Of a stretch of 5,437 nt of DNA, positions 1 to 5,437 are shown piece after piece. Position numbers and translations under genes: made by a program. The DNA is from Ignavibacteriaceae bacterium. Lineage in GTDB: Bacteria > Bacteroidota > Ignavibacteria > Ignavibacteriales > Ignavibacteriaceae. The DNA is taken from assembly GCA_031292465.1 (NCBI GenBank), contig JARLHB010000119.1, forward strand, positions 1 through 5,437, in the 5' to 3' direction. Numbering within the stretch: position 1 is the first letter of the stretch; the number at the start of each line of letters is the position of its first letter. Under the pieces are notes generated by a model. That model was not told the origin of the DNA. It searched no databases and worked only from the letters and a program-made list of their open reading frames with translations.

Positions 1-267
1 AGCAGGGCTACAACCATAGACAGAAGCGACGGTGTTACCAAGCTTATAATAGACCCTGATACTGAAAGAATTATTGGCGTTGGCATATGCGGCCCCGGTG
101 CAGGAGAATTAATTGCGGAAGGCGTGCTTGCAATTGAAATGGGTGCAAATGCAACAGACCTTAAATTGACTATACACCCGCATCCTACATTATCTGAAAC
201 AGTTATGGAAGCTGCCGAAGTATTTTTCGGACAGAGCACTCACATTTACAGGCCTAAAAGATCATAG
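1..267 (+). CDS. lpdA: Dihydrolipoyl dehydrogenase (E3), C-terminal 88 residues, 5' end outside window
   Basis: This is the 3' end of a flavoprotein disulfide reductase gene, open from base 1 to a TAG at 265-267. The 88 visible residues are the C-terminal dimerisation domain. They include a GPGAGELIAEGVLA helix and the signature HPHPTLSETVMEAAE. In this family the second His of H-x-H-P-T (visible residue 61) and the Glu five residues later (66) form the catalytic dyad that works across the dimer interface. The enzyme reoxidises dihydrolipoamide with NAD+ in 2-oxoacid dehydrogenase or glycine-cleavage complexes in the cytoplasm. The ending THIYRPKRS suits dihydrolipoyl dehydrogenase better than mercuric or glutathione reductase. 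The FAD and NAD domains and the redox CxxxxC are outside the window, so which complex it serves cannot be told. An intrinsic terminator follows seven bases after the stop. Confidence 0.93.
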   Translation, partial: SRATTIDRSDGVTKLIIDPDTERIIGVGICGPGAGELIAEGVLAIEMGANATDLKLTIHPHPTLSETVMEAAEVFFGQSTHIYRPKRS

Positions 268-273
268 AATATT

Positions 274-309
274 AAGGCTCGCTTTATTGCGGGCCTTTCA
301 TTTCTTTTT
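274..309 (+). terminator. Intrinsic terminator of the dihydrolipoyl dehydrogenase gene
   Basis: AAGGCTCGC (274-282) pairs with GCGGGCCTT (289-297) over 9 bp, with one G-T wobble and the 6-base loop TTTATT. It is followed on the plus strand by TCATTTCTTTTT. The T-run is only on the plus-strand 3' side, so it acts for the dehydrogenase transcript. On the minus strand the hairpin starts directly after the TGA of the facing sigma-like gene but is followed by AATATTCTAT, a poor terminator tail. The plus-strand T-tract lies inside the 3' end of that opposing gene. Confidence 0.8.
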
Positions 310-1032
310 CCAGTTTAAAAAACCGAACTTTTTCCCTTTATTTTCTGTTTTTTCTTCTTTACCTGACTCTTCTGTTTGTTCACTTAACTTCTTTGCATCA
401 ACCTGCAATTGGTTAAGCGCAGTAAAAATATTTTTCCAAATATCACCTTCCGGCTGAATTACCTGTGGAAGAGAATTAAGGCAGCTTTCTATATAAACAC
501 TCCCGTCACTCGTATAATCAGGTGGGATAAGCAGTTCATATGCTTTTTGCAGTATTGTATCCAATTCTTCTTTACCAATAGACAGCAAATCAGCGGCTTC
601 TTCAGTTGAATACTTTTCAATATCATGCAGAACAAAAACAAAACGTTCTTTATCCGGCAGGGAGAAAATGTTCATGTCAAAAGGGTCCGGGTTTTTTCTA
701 TTCAAACCTGCTTTTGACTGCTTTAATTTATTATGGCTCAAATCGCTCCATATTCCCCCGTTATTCCTAATCCATCCTAATATTGTATAAGTCGTTATTC
801 CCGTAATCCATGAAGAAAAAAGCGTGTCTTCCCTGAAAAAAGAAATATTATGCCAGGTGGTTATAAAAGTTTCAGCGGTTAATTTTTCTGCAAGAATAAT
901 ATCGCTGGTTAGCCTTAAACATAAAGCATATACCTTACCCACGCTCATCTGATATAATTGCTCAAATGATGAGTTATTACCTTTCTTTACATTCTGAATG
1001 AGAGACCGGACTAACTTATTATTCTGTACCAG
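298..1032 (-). CDS. ECF sigma70-like protein, divergent, with C-terminal extension; start codon non-standard
   Basis: The N-terminal part resembles sigma region 2: FEQLYQ, then KVYALCLRLTSD, LTAETFITTWHNI and SSWITGITTY. The middle part resembles region 4: LPDKERFVFVLHDIEKYSTEEAADLL. The only nearby ATG (946-948) would start inside region 2 and give 216 residues, yet the frame stays homologous upstream (LVRSLIQNVKKGNNSSFEQLYQ) to a TGA at 1042-1044. No ATG, GTG or TTG occurs there. I chose CTG at 1030-1032 because GAGGG (1039-1043) lies 6 bases upstream, giving 244 residues. DNA-contact positions look altered: the second helix of region 4 reads GKEELDTILQKAYELL, where ECF factors usually have TVKSRLxRAR. 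After region 4 come SLPQVIQPEGDIW and a charged, lysine-rich tail. I have seen the LPxxIxPxxDLW pattern in anti-sigma-like proteins; that link is from memory. Sigma ancestry is likely. Present function, and whether the gene is intact, is uncertain. Confidence 0.75.
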   Translation of the reverse strand: MVQNNKLVRSLIQNVKKGNNSSFEQLYQMSVGKVYALCLRLTSDIILAEKLTAETFITTWHNISFFREDTLFSSWITGITTYTILGWIRNNGGIWSDLSHNKLKQSKAGLNRKNPDPFDMNIFSLPDKERFVFVLHDIEKYSTEEAADLLSIGKEELDTILQKAYELLIPPDYTSDGSVYIESCLNSLPQVIQPEGDIWKNIFTALNQLQVDAKKLSEQTEESGKEEKTENKGKKFGFLNWKKK

Positions 1033-1038
1033 GATTTT

Positions 1039-1043
1039 CCCTC
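1039..1043 (-). promoter_or_regulatory. Possible Shine-Dalgarno site supporting a CTG start of the sigma-like gene
   Basis: On the minus strand GAGGG is followed by the 6-base spacer AAAATC and then CTG (1030-1032). It overlaps the in-frame TGA that bounds the reading frame. No comparable site is suitably placed before the ATG at 946-948; an AAAGAAAGG stretch about 30 bases upstream of it is too far and encodes part of region 2. Confidence 0.4.
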
Positions 1044-1214
1044 AAGGCTATACTTAATAAATCTTGAACATTAGATAATAATAAAACTGGACAAATTTAC
1101 ATTTTAGAAATGAAACTATCCATACCAAGCGGAATATTGTTTGGAATTTTTAGGCTTTCTTATCTTTCTGAAAAGCCCAGGTTGGGAAATATGGAATTAT
1201 TGACCTGATTTAAC

Positions 1215-1237
1215 GCAATGCTATATATTATAATTGC
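1215..1237. repeat. Small imperfect inverted repeat downstream of the DUF255 gene
   Basis: GCAAT at 1215-1219 and TATA at 1222-1225 pair with TATA at 1229-1232 and ATTGC at 1233-1237. The GC at 1220-1221 is bulged and the loop is TAT. The 9 pairs are mostly A-T and no T-run follows on either strand. It lies about 56 bases beyond the DUF255 stop codon and could be a weak 3' RNA structure or chance in AT-rich sequence. Confidence 0.3.
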
Positions 1238-1293
1238 ATAGACCCTAATAGGATGCAGATAATTTTAGTTAGTTCTTAAACCATTGAAGCAGA

Positions 1294-3375
1294 TTATATT
1301 TCACCCAATAGTTTTTCCAGTTCCTTTTTTGAAGTAACAGGCTGCTTGCATGCATTATTAACACAAACATATGCTGTTGCTTTGTTTTGAATCTGCACCT
1401 GATTCTTTACAAATGGCGCAATGGTTTTAATCTTATCATCATCGACTGCATTCAGAACTACAACTTTATCCGGTATAAAATAATTATTCAGTGTTTGCAG
1501 CAGCTCTTTTGTATCATCATCTTCTTTACCGCCGCAGAAAACTACCTCATATGAAGGCCCGTAAACAAAATCCAGCGTAGTTAGGGTTTGCGTGTAGGCT
1601 GAAGGTGTTGAAAATATATTCCTTGAAAACACATTTATTGTTTTAAATACTTTGTTTTCATAGGAATAGTTTCCCGTAATTCTTGCAAGCCTGATAAGAT
1701 TAAGTAAGGCAATTGAATTACCAGATGGGATAGCACCATCATAAATTTCTTTTGAACGGATAATTAATTTTTCTGCATAATCCGGCGTAAAGAAAAATCC
1801 GCCGTCTCTTTCATCCCAGAAATGTTTAATAAGCTCTTCGTTCAATTCAATAGCATTTGCCAGATGCTCATAGTTAAAACTAGCTTCATACAGGTCCAGA
1901 AGGGCTGCTATCAAGTAAGTATAATCGTCTATGCTTGCATTAAGCAGTGCTTCTCCATCATGGTATCTGTGTAAAAGTTTTCCATCCGGTGTTTTCATTT
2001 TACCAAGAATAAAATCAATTGATTTCTCTGCCGGTATAAGATAATCCGGATTTTCAAAGGCAACTGAAGCTTTTGCCAGCGCAGAAATCATCAGGCTGTT
2101 CCAGTCGGTTAATATTTTTTTATCCTTAAAAGGATGAATCCTGTTATTCCGGTATGCAAAAAGCTTTTCCCTTGCGGAAGAAATTTTATTGTAAATCTCT
2201 TCTTGCGATAAATTCAATTCTTTAGAAAGTTCTTCAGTATCTTTATTTATATGCAGGATATTTGTTAAATCACTTGATTGGTGAATATGATCAATCCAGT
2301 TGCCGGTGCTTTCTACGTTAAATATTTTAATTATTAATTCCGCATCATTCCCCGGAAGCGTTCTAATTTCCTTTTCGCTCCATACGTAAAACTTTCCTTC
2401 TTTGTTTTCGCTGTCTGCATCTTCAGCAGAATAAAAGCCTCCCCCTGCTGATGTCATATCCCGCAAGACGTATGTTATAATTTCTTCCGCAGTAGTTTTA
2501 TAGAAGTCGTTTTTTGTTGCCTGATATGCTTCTATATAAGCAATAGTAAGCATAGCCTGGTCATAAAGCATTTTCTCAAAATGCGGTACAATCCATTCCC
2601 GGTCAGTTGAATAACGGTGGAAGCCAAAACCAATGTGATCAAAAATTCCGCCTTTCCTTATTTCATGCAAGGTCTTTTCAACCATAGCCAATGCTTCGTC
2701 AACACCTCTTCTTTTCCAATATCTTAACAGAAAGAACAGGTTGTGTGCAGTAGGAAATTTAGGAGATGTTCCAAATCCTCCATGTTCCGAATCAAAACTA
2801 TTGCTTAGCTCTTCAAAAGCTTTATCGAAAATACCCTCGTCAATTTCTTTTGATATACGGGGAGTTGTATTCATTACTAAAGAATGAGAAATATCTTCTG
2901 CGGACTTTAGTATGTCATCATGCTTAGAATTCCATAAATCTTTTATTTTTGTAATAAGCCCCCGCATTCCGATATTTCCCATCCTATTATCTTTAGGGAA
3001 ATATGTACCCGCAAAAAATGGTTTCTTATCCGGAGTCATAATTATTGTTAAAGGCCATCCGCCCCTTCCTGCAAGCATCTGGCATACAGTCATATATACA
3101 TTATCAATATCAGGGCGCTCCTCCCTGTCCACTTTAATTGATACAAACACATCGTTCATCATTTCTGCAATTTTACCGTCTTCAAACGATTCTTTCTCCA
3201 TAACATGGCACCAATGGCATGTTGAATATCCTATAGAAAGGAAAACAGGTTTATTTTCCTTCTCTGCTTTAGTAAATGCTTCTTCGCCCCAGGGATACCA
3301 GTCAACCGGATTATATGCATGCTGCTGCAGATACGGGCTTTTTTCTTTACCTAAATGATTTAGAGAATTACTCAT
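1294..3375 (-). CDS. DUF255 (YyaL / SPATA20-type) thioredoxin-fold protein with six-hairpin barrel
   Basis: The 693-residue protein has the family's normal length and no signal peptide, so it should be cytoplasmic. Residues 1-130 form the thioredoxin-like DUF255 domain: NPVDWYPW near 22-29, the redox-type motif CHWC at 53-56, KVDREERPDID at 81-91, and GGWPLT at 105-110 with the expected cis-proline P108. From about residue 180 comes an (alpha/alpha)6-barrel-like part. It contains GGFGTSPKFP (199-208), GGIFDHIGFGFHRYSTD (242-258), PHFEKMLYDQA (264-274) and GGFYSAEDADSE (312-323), resembling sugar epimerase/glycosidase folds. The C-terminus has AYVCVNNACKQPV with C671 and C676, a usual family ending. 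The biochemical role is not established. All key motifs are intact. The ATG at 3373-3375 has a weak GGGA site five bases upstream. The gene diverges from the SIMPL-domain gene. Confidence 0.95.
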   Translation of the reverse strand: MSNSLNHLGKEKSPYLQQHAYNPVDWYPWGEEAFTKAEKENKPVFLSIGYSTCHWCHVMEKESFEDGKIAEMMNDVFVSIKVDREERPDIDNVYMTVCQMLAGRGGWPLTIIMTPDKKPFFAGTYFPKDNRMGNIGMRGLITKIKDLWNSKHDDILKSAEDISHSLVMNTTPRISKEIDEGIFDKAFEELSNSFDSEHGGFGTSPKFPTAHNLFFLLRYWKRRGVDEALAMVEKTLHEIRKGGIFDHIGFGFHRYSTDREWIVPHFEKMLYDQAMLTIAYIEAYQATKNDFYKTTAEEIITYVLRDMTSAGGGFYSAEDADSENKEGKFYVWSEKEIRTLPGNDAELIIKIFNVESTGNWIDHIHQSSDLTNILHINKDTEELSKELNLSQEEIYNKISSAREKLFAYRNNRIHPFKDKKILTDWNSLMISALAKASVAFENPDYLIPAEKSIDFILGKMKTPDGKLLHRYHDGEALLNASIDDYTYLIAALLDLYEASFNYEHLANAIELNEELIKHFWDERDGGFFFTPDYAEKLIIRSKEIYDGAIPSGNSIALLNLIRLARITGNYSYENKVFKTINVFSRNIFSTPSAYTQTLTTLDFVYGPSYEVVFCGGKEDDDTKELLQTLNNYFIPDKVVVLNAVDDDKIKTIAPFVKNQVQIQNKATAYVCVNNACKQPVTSKKELEKLLGEI

Positions 3376-3414
3376 ACTGTTCCCAAGTTTATTATAAATT
3401 TTTGTTGTCTAGAC

Positions 3415-3443
3415 CTTATAATTCACAGCCGAACAGTAAACAA
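3415..3443 (-). promoter_or_regulatory. Candidate sigma70-like promoter for the DUF255 gene
   Basis: On the minus strand TTGTTT (3438-3443) and TATAAG (3415-3420) are separated by exactly 17 bases. The -10 matches TATAAT at 5 of 6 positions and the -35 matches TTGACA at 3 of 6. Transcription would begin near 3408 and give a leader of about 33 bases. A second TATAAT lies closer to the gene (3389-3394) but has no fitting -35. In AT-rich sequence such matches arise by chance, and Bacteroidota often use a different consensus. Confidence 0.35.
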
Positions 3444-3564
3444 TCAGTTTAATTACGTGAAAAAATAGCAGTATTTCATCACACAAAAAATGCTGTAAAA
3501 CAAGCTTACCCGTACTTTTGATTATTCTTGTCGTTTTTTTAATTTACTTGCCGTATTTTTATGC

Positions 3565-3570
3565 AAAGGA
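3565..3570 (+). promoter_or_regulatory. Ribosome binding site that decides the SIMPL gene start
   Basis: AAAGGA lies 8 bases before the ATG at 3579-3581. An earlier in-frame ATG (3561-3563) would place this site inside the coding sequence and has only T-rich sequence before it. The downstream start is therefore preferred. Confidence 0.7.
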
Positions 3571-3578
3571 ATTTTTAT

Positions 3579-4310
3579 ATGGGCGAAAAAAACAAACTTA
3601 TTATACCCGCTTTAGTTATAGGCTTATGCCTTTTGTTTAGTGCTATTATAATAGCAATTACATGGAAGTCGAACTCTTCTGCAAACCAGACAATAACCGT
3701 TACCGGGTCTGCTAAGCAGGATATAACCTCTGATCTTGCAATATTAAAAGGAACGATTACTGCCCAGACAGTTTCTGCCGAAGCTGCTTATAAAGAAGTT
3801 GTAAAAGCTAAACCGGTAATACTTGCCTACTTAAAATCAAAAGGATTTTCTGAAGATAAAATTGATTTATCTGCAATTACCAATAACCCTGTTTACGAGA
3901 TGAGCCCCGCCGGCTACCAGACAGGGAAAATACTCGGGTATGTTTATAATCAGAAAGTTGAAATTCAATCAACCGACGTTAATAAAATAAAGGAAATTTC
4001 CATAGATATTTCCTCCCTGGTTGAAAAAGGCATAAACTTTAAAGTTGATATGCCTGAATATTATTATACAAAGCTGGCAGAATTAAAAGTTCAGGTTCAG
4101 GCAGAAGCGGCAAAAGATGCTATGATTAGGGCAGAAAAGATTGCAGAGTCAACCGGCAGGAAACTTGGCGCAGTGAAGGATGCAAGAATGGGCGTTCTGC
4201 AAATTACTCCAAGATTTTCAAACCAGATATCGGATTACGGCATTAATGATGTTTCATCAATAGATAAAGAAATTACAGCAGTCGTAAGCGCTTCATTTAA
4301 AATTGAATAG
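3579..4310 (+). CDS. SIMPL-domain (DUF541, YggE-like) membrane-anchored protein
   Basis: With the start at 3579 the protein has 243 residues. A short basic N-terminus (MGEKNK) precedes one hydrophobic helix at about residues 7-29, with no clear signal peptidase site. The rest is therefore probably anchored on the outer face of the cytoplasmic membrane. The SIMPL domain begins with ITVTGSAKQDITSDLA near residue 39, continues through the AAYKEVVKAKPVILAYLKSKG region and YVYNQKVEI, and ends in the conserved AEKIAESTGRKLGAV, MGVLQITPR and SDYGINDVSSIDKEI segments. Related proteins include E. coli YggE, linked to oxidative stress, and the animal SIMPL protein. No enzymatic activity is known and no catalytic residues are evident. 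An ATG at 3561 would add six residues but lacks a ribosome binding site. No clear terminator follows. The gene appears to be transcribed alone, divergently from DUF255. Confidence 0.9.
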   Translation: MGEKNKLIIPALVIGLCLLFSAIIIAITWKSNSSANQTITVTGSAKQDITSDLAILKGTITAQTVSAEAAYKEVVKAKPVILAYLKSKGFSEDKIDLSAITNNPVYEMSPAGYQTGKILGYVYNQKVEIQSTDVNKIKEISIDISSLVEKGINFKVDMPEYYYTKLAELKVQVQAEAAKDAMIRAEKIAESTGRKLGAVKDARMGVLQITPRFSNQISDYGINDVSSIDKEITAVVSASFKIE

Positions 4311-4426
4311 TAGAAATTAGCTTATTCTTTTCTCTCTTCAAGGGAAATAGATTATAGGAATTAACCTTTTGTGTAAATTAAAAGGAAATGTAAGTTCAAC
4401 TTATTAAAAGAGATTGTCAACATTTT

Positions 4427-4484
4427 GACCACCCCCGGCTAAAGCCGCTCCCCTCCTTGCCAAGGAGGGGATTAAGGGGAGGTC
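4427..4484. repeat. GC-rich cloverleaf-like palindromic repeat (REP/MITE-like)
   Basis: In this AT-rich spacer a 58-base GC-rich block folds into three stems. The outer stem is GACCACCCC (4427-4435) with GGGGAGGTC (4476-4484), 8 pairs plus one A-A mismatch. The first inner hairpin is CGGC (4436-4439) with GCCG (4444-4447) and loop TAAA. The second is CCCCTCCTTG (4450-4459) with CAAGGAGGGG (4461-4470), a perfect 10-base inverted repeat that in practice opens a small loop. ATTAA joins the last two arms. Sharp borders, no coding potential and a self-complementary form suggest a dispersed repeat. Similar CCCCTCC/GGAGGGG elements recur in Bacteroidota-type and other genomes as I recall. Only one copy is in this window, so mobility is inferred. 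No T-run follows on either strand, so it is not a standard terminator. Confidence 0.7.
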
Positions 4485-4488
4485 GAAG

Positions 4489-4509
4489 TACGCAAAATAT
4501 TTACGCAAA
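4489..4509. repeat. 8-base direct repeat TACGCAAA in the cytochrome gene leader
   Basis: TACGCAAA occurs at 4489-4496 and again at 4502-4509, a spacing of 13 bases between starts. It lies just after the palindromic repeat and about 45 bases before the cytochrome start codon, where a regulator could bind. With only two copies at a non-helical spacing it may be chance or an edge remnant of the repeat element. Confidence 0.3.
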
Positions 4510-4553
4510 GTAAAAAGATTGATATTTACCAAAAATGAACGAGATAATAATTT

Positions 4554-4976
4554 ATGACAAAACCCCAGATATGGATAGCATCAGTATTAGTTTTATTTTT
4601 CTTATTATTTTTACTGGAGAAGAACACTCAAAGATCGGATGTACAGCTAAAAAACATTCCGGGTATGAATACCGGGACTGATCAGTCTTCAAAAGCTAAA
4701 ACTCCCGATCAGCTTGTTGCCAGCTTTGGCTGTACAGGCTGCCATGGCGGTAATCTGGCAGGGACAAGAATGGCGCCGGATCTGCATAATTTGAAACAAA
4801 ACTGGTCAAGAGACGAATTGATCAATTACCTTCGCAATCCTTCTTCCTATATAGATTCCGAACGCTTTAAGAACTTTAAGGCAATGTACCCCGGAGTTAT
4901 TATGCCTTCTTTCAGCAATATTGATATAAAAGAATTAGGGAAGATTGCAGACTATCTGCTTCAGCTTCAAAAATAA
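4554..4976 (+). CDS. Membrane-anchored monohaem c-type cytochrome
   Basis: The 140-residue protein starts with an uncleaved-looking hydrophobic helix (residues 6-21), followed by a polar linker to about residue 50 and a small class I cytochrome c domain. The haem site is CTGCH (C60, C63, H64). The distal ligand is most likely M117 in VIMPSF. The C-terminal helix IKELGKIADYLLQLQ is the usual closing helix of the fold. The haem domain should face the periplasm and carry electrons between respiratory complexes or to a terminal reductase; the partner cannot be told from this window. It resembles cytochromes beside cbb3 or alternative oxidases, but none is present here. The ATG has only a weak GAG 10 bases upstream. 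The frame is set by the membrane helix. Transcription probably ends at the strong hairpin at 5033-5059. Confidence 0.92.
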   Translation: MTKPQIWIASVLVLFFLLFLLEKNTQRSDVQLKNIPGMNTGTDQSSKAKTPDQLVASFGCTGCHGGNLAGTRMAPDLHNLKQNWSRDELINYLRNPSSYIDSERFKNFKAMYPGVIMPSFSNIDIKELGKIADYLLQLQK

Positions 4977-5032
4977 GTATTAACTTTATTCTGAATTTAA
5001 GCAGCTAAGATATTTTTCCATTTAAAATAAGA

Positions 5033-5059
5033 AAGCCCCGGCAGTTTTTGCCGGGGCTT
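5033..5059. terminator. Bidirectional intrinsic terminator between cytochrome and aldolase genes
   Basis: AAGCCCCGGCA (5033-5043) and TGCCGGGGCTT (5049-5059) form a perfect 11-bp stem with the 5-base loop GTTTT. On the plus strand it is followed by AATTTTAG, and on the minus strand by TCTTATTTTAAA. It lies 56 bases after the cytochrome stop and 21 bases after the aldolase stop on the other strand. It therefore fits both convergent genes, with the better T-tail for the aldolase. Confidence 0.88.
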
Positions 5060-5080
5060 AATTTTAGAATTTATTACTGC

Positions 5081-5437
5081 TTAAGCAATAGTAATTTCTT
5101 TTTCAAGATAAACGTCCTGAATCGAATTCAAGAGTTTAACACCGTCAGCCATTGGGCGCTGGAAAGATTTTCTTCCGCAGATAAGTCCCATACCGCCGGC
5201 TCTTTTGTTAATAACCGCAGTTTTAACAGCATCAGCAAAATCGTTTTCACCTGAAGCGCCGCCGCTATTAATTAATCCTGCTCTGCCGGAGTAATTATTC
5301 AGTATCTGGTAGCGGGTTAAATCGATTTGATTGTCGGTTGTTAAATCTGTATAAACTTTCTTGTTTGTTTTACCGAATTTCAATGCAGTGAAACCGCCGT
5401 TGCATTCAGGTAGTTTTTGTTTGATAATATCAGCTTC
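5081..5437 (-). CDS. fbaB: Class I fructose-bisphosphate aldolase (FbaB/DhnA type), C-terminal 118 residues, 5' end outside window
   Basis: The frame is open from the window edge to a TAA at 5081-5083. The visible residues follow E. coli FbaB closely in memory: GADIVKQK is matched by EADIIKQK, then NPIDLxRYQ by NQIDLTRYQ. GRAGLINSGGASGENDFADAV, AVINKRAGGMGLICGRKSF, MADGVKLLNSIQDVYL and the terminal EITIA are likewise shared. The enzyme cleaves fructose 1,6-bisphosphate to dihydroxyacetone phosphate and glyceraldehyde 3-phosphate through a lysine Schiff base and needs no metal. The Schiff-base lysine is expected in the ADIIKQK stretch at the very edge of the window. The LINSGG and GLICGR loops are the expected phosphate-binding parts. 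About one third of a roughly 350-residue protein is visible. A TTG at 5381-5383 is an internal leucine codon, not the start, since family homology continues upstream. The gene converges on the cytochrome gene. Confidence 0.93.
   Translation of the reverse strand, partial: EADIIKQKLPECNGGFTALKFGKTNKKVYTDLTTDNQIDLTRYQILNNYSGRAGLINSGGASGENDFADAVKTAVINKRAGGMGLICGRKSFQRPMADGVKLLNSIQDVYLEKEITIA

Larger units (their letters stand above)
1033..1293. other. AT-rich spacer between the DUF255 and sigma-like genes
   Basis: These 261 bases separate two minus-strand genes. I find no RNA gene, no convincing promoter and no credible coding sequence. A GAGGG possible ribosome binding site (1039-1043) sits at the sigma-like end. 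An imperfect hairpin is at 1215-1237. A weak inverted repeat, GGCTTT (1153-1158) with AAAGCC (1174-1179) and a long loop, has no T-run after it on the minus strand, so it is not a clear terminator for the DUF255 gene. The length suggests that the sigma-like gene has its own promoter, which I could not identify. Confidence 0.5.

Noticed and set aside
409..609. Plus-strand ORF of 66 codons
   Set aside because: It lies wholly opposite the sigma-like gene, has no recognisable motif and is explained as an antisense shadow.
1110..1208. Plus-strand small ORF of 32 codons in the 261-bp spacer
   Set aside because: It has no ribosome binding site and no recognisable sequence, and ORFs of this length are expected by chance.
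2912..3358. Plus-strand ORF of 148 codons
   Set aside because: It is antisense to the highly conserved N-terminal domain of the DUF255 gene; the composition follows that gene and no ribosome binding site or family motif is visible.
3513..3520. TACTTTTG, a match to the Bacteroidota -7 element TAnnTTTG upstream of the SIMPL gene
   Set aside because: No TTTG -33 element lies at the expected 19-21 base distance, and a single degenerate 8-mer is weak in AT-rich sequence.
4365..4385. CCTTTT / AAAAGG inverted repeat after the SIMPL gene
   Set aside because: Six weak pairs, a 9-base loop and no T-run do not make a credible terminator.
4427..4484. tRNA or CRISPR-type reading of the cloverleaf repeat
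   Set aside because: It lacks anticodon-arm and T-loop sequences, is too short for a tRNA, and occurs once with no spacer array.
4500..4530. Possible promoter TTTACG / 17 bases / TATTTA upstream of the cytochrome gene
   Set aside because: The spacing fits but the -10 matches only 3 of 6 bases and it overlaps the TACGCAAA direct repeat; not distinguishable from chance.
4535..4681. ORF of 48 residues starting before and overlapping the cytochrome gene in another frame
   Set aside because: It has no ribosome binding site, and the overlapping frame clearly encodes the cytochrome membrane helix and linker; its peptide shows no family features.
5048..5254. Plus-strand ORF of 68 codons
   Set aside because: It begins inside the terminator hairpin and runs opposite the conserved aldolase C-terminus.

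Overview
The window is about 5.4 kb of AT-rich bacterial chromosome. It holds six genes: two cut by the window edges, four intact, and no mobile element. The protein set (class I FbaB-type aldolase, a DUF255/YyaL-type thioredoxin-fold protein, a SIMPL-domain protein, a membrane-anchored monohaem cytochrome c, an ECF-type sigma-like protein and dihydrolipoyl dehydrogenase) and the low GC suggest the Bacteroidota/Ignavibacteriota side of the bacteria. That placement is an impression from sequence style; no taxonomic marker is present.

Layout: the 3' end of a dihydrolipoyl dehydrogenase gene (+, 1-267) ends at an intrinsic terminator. Facing it is a divergent ECF sigma-like gene (-, 298-1032). 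After 261 bp of AT-rich spacer comes a full-length DUF255 gene (-, 1294-3375). A 203-bp spacer with one fair sigma70-like promoter separates it from a divergent SIMPL-domain gene (+, 3579-4310). The next spacer carries a GC-rich, three-hairpin palindromic repeat (4427-4484), followed by a cytochrome c gene (+, 4554-4976). A strong symmetric terminator (5033-5059) lies between this gene and the convergent 3' part of a class I fructose-bisphosphate aldolase gene (-, 5081 to beyond the window end).

The genes do not form one pathway. Lpd and FbaB are central carbon metabolism, the cytochrome is an electron carrier, and DUF255 and SIMPL are conserved families of poorly defined role. Orientation changes at nearly every gene, so most are probably transcribed singly. 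Only the DUF255 and sigma-like genes share a direction, and the 261-bp gap makes co-transcription uncertain.

The most unusual item is the sigma-like gene. Its homology to sigma region 2 extends upstream of the only ATG and reaches a stop codon without passing ATG, GTG or TTG. The residues that normally touch promoter DNA are largely replaced, and an extra C-terminal segment resembles a motif I associate with anti-sigma proteins. It may be a repurposed or decaying sigma factor. The second item of interest is the cloverleaf-like repeat. I see no convincing new defence, mobile or biosynthetic system.
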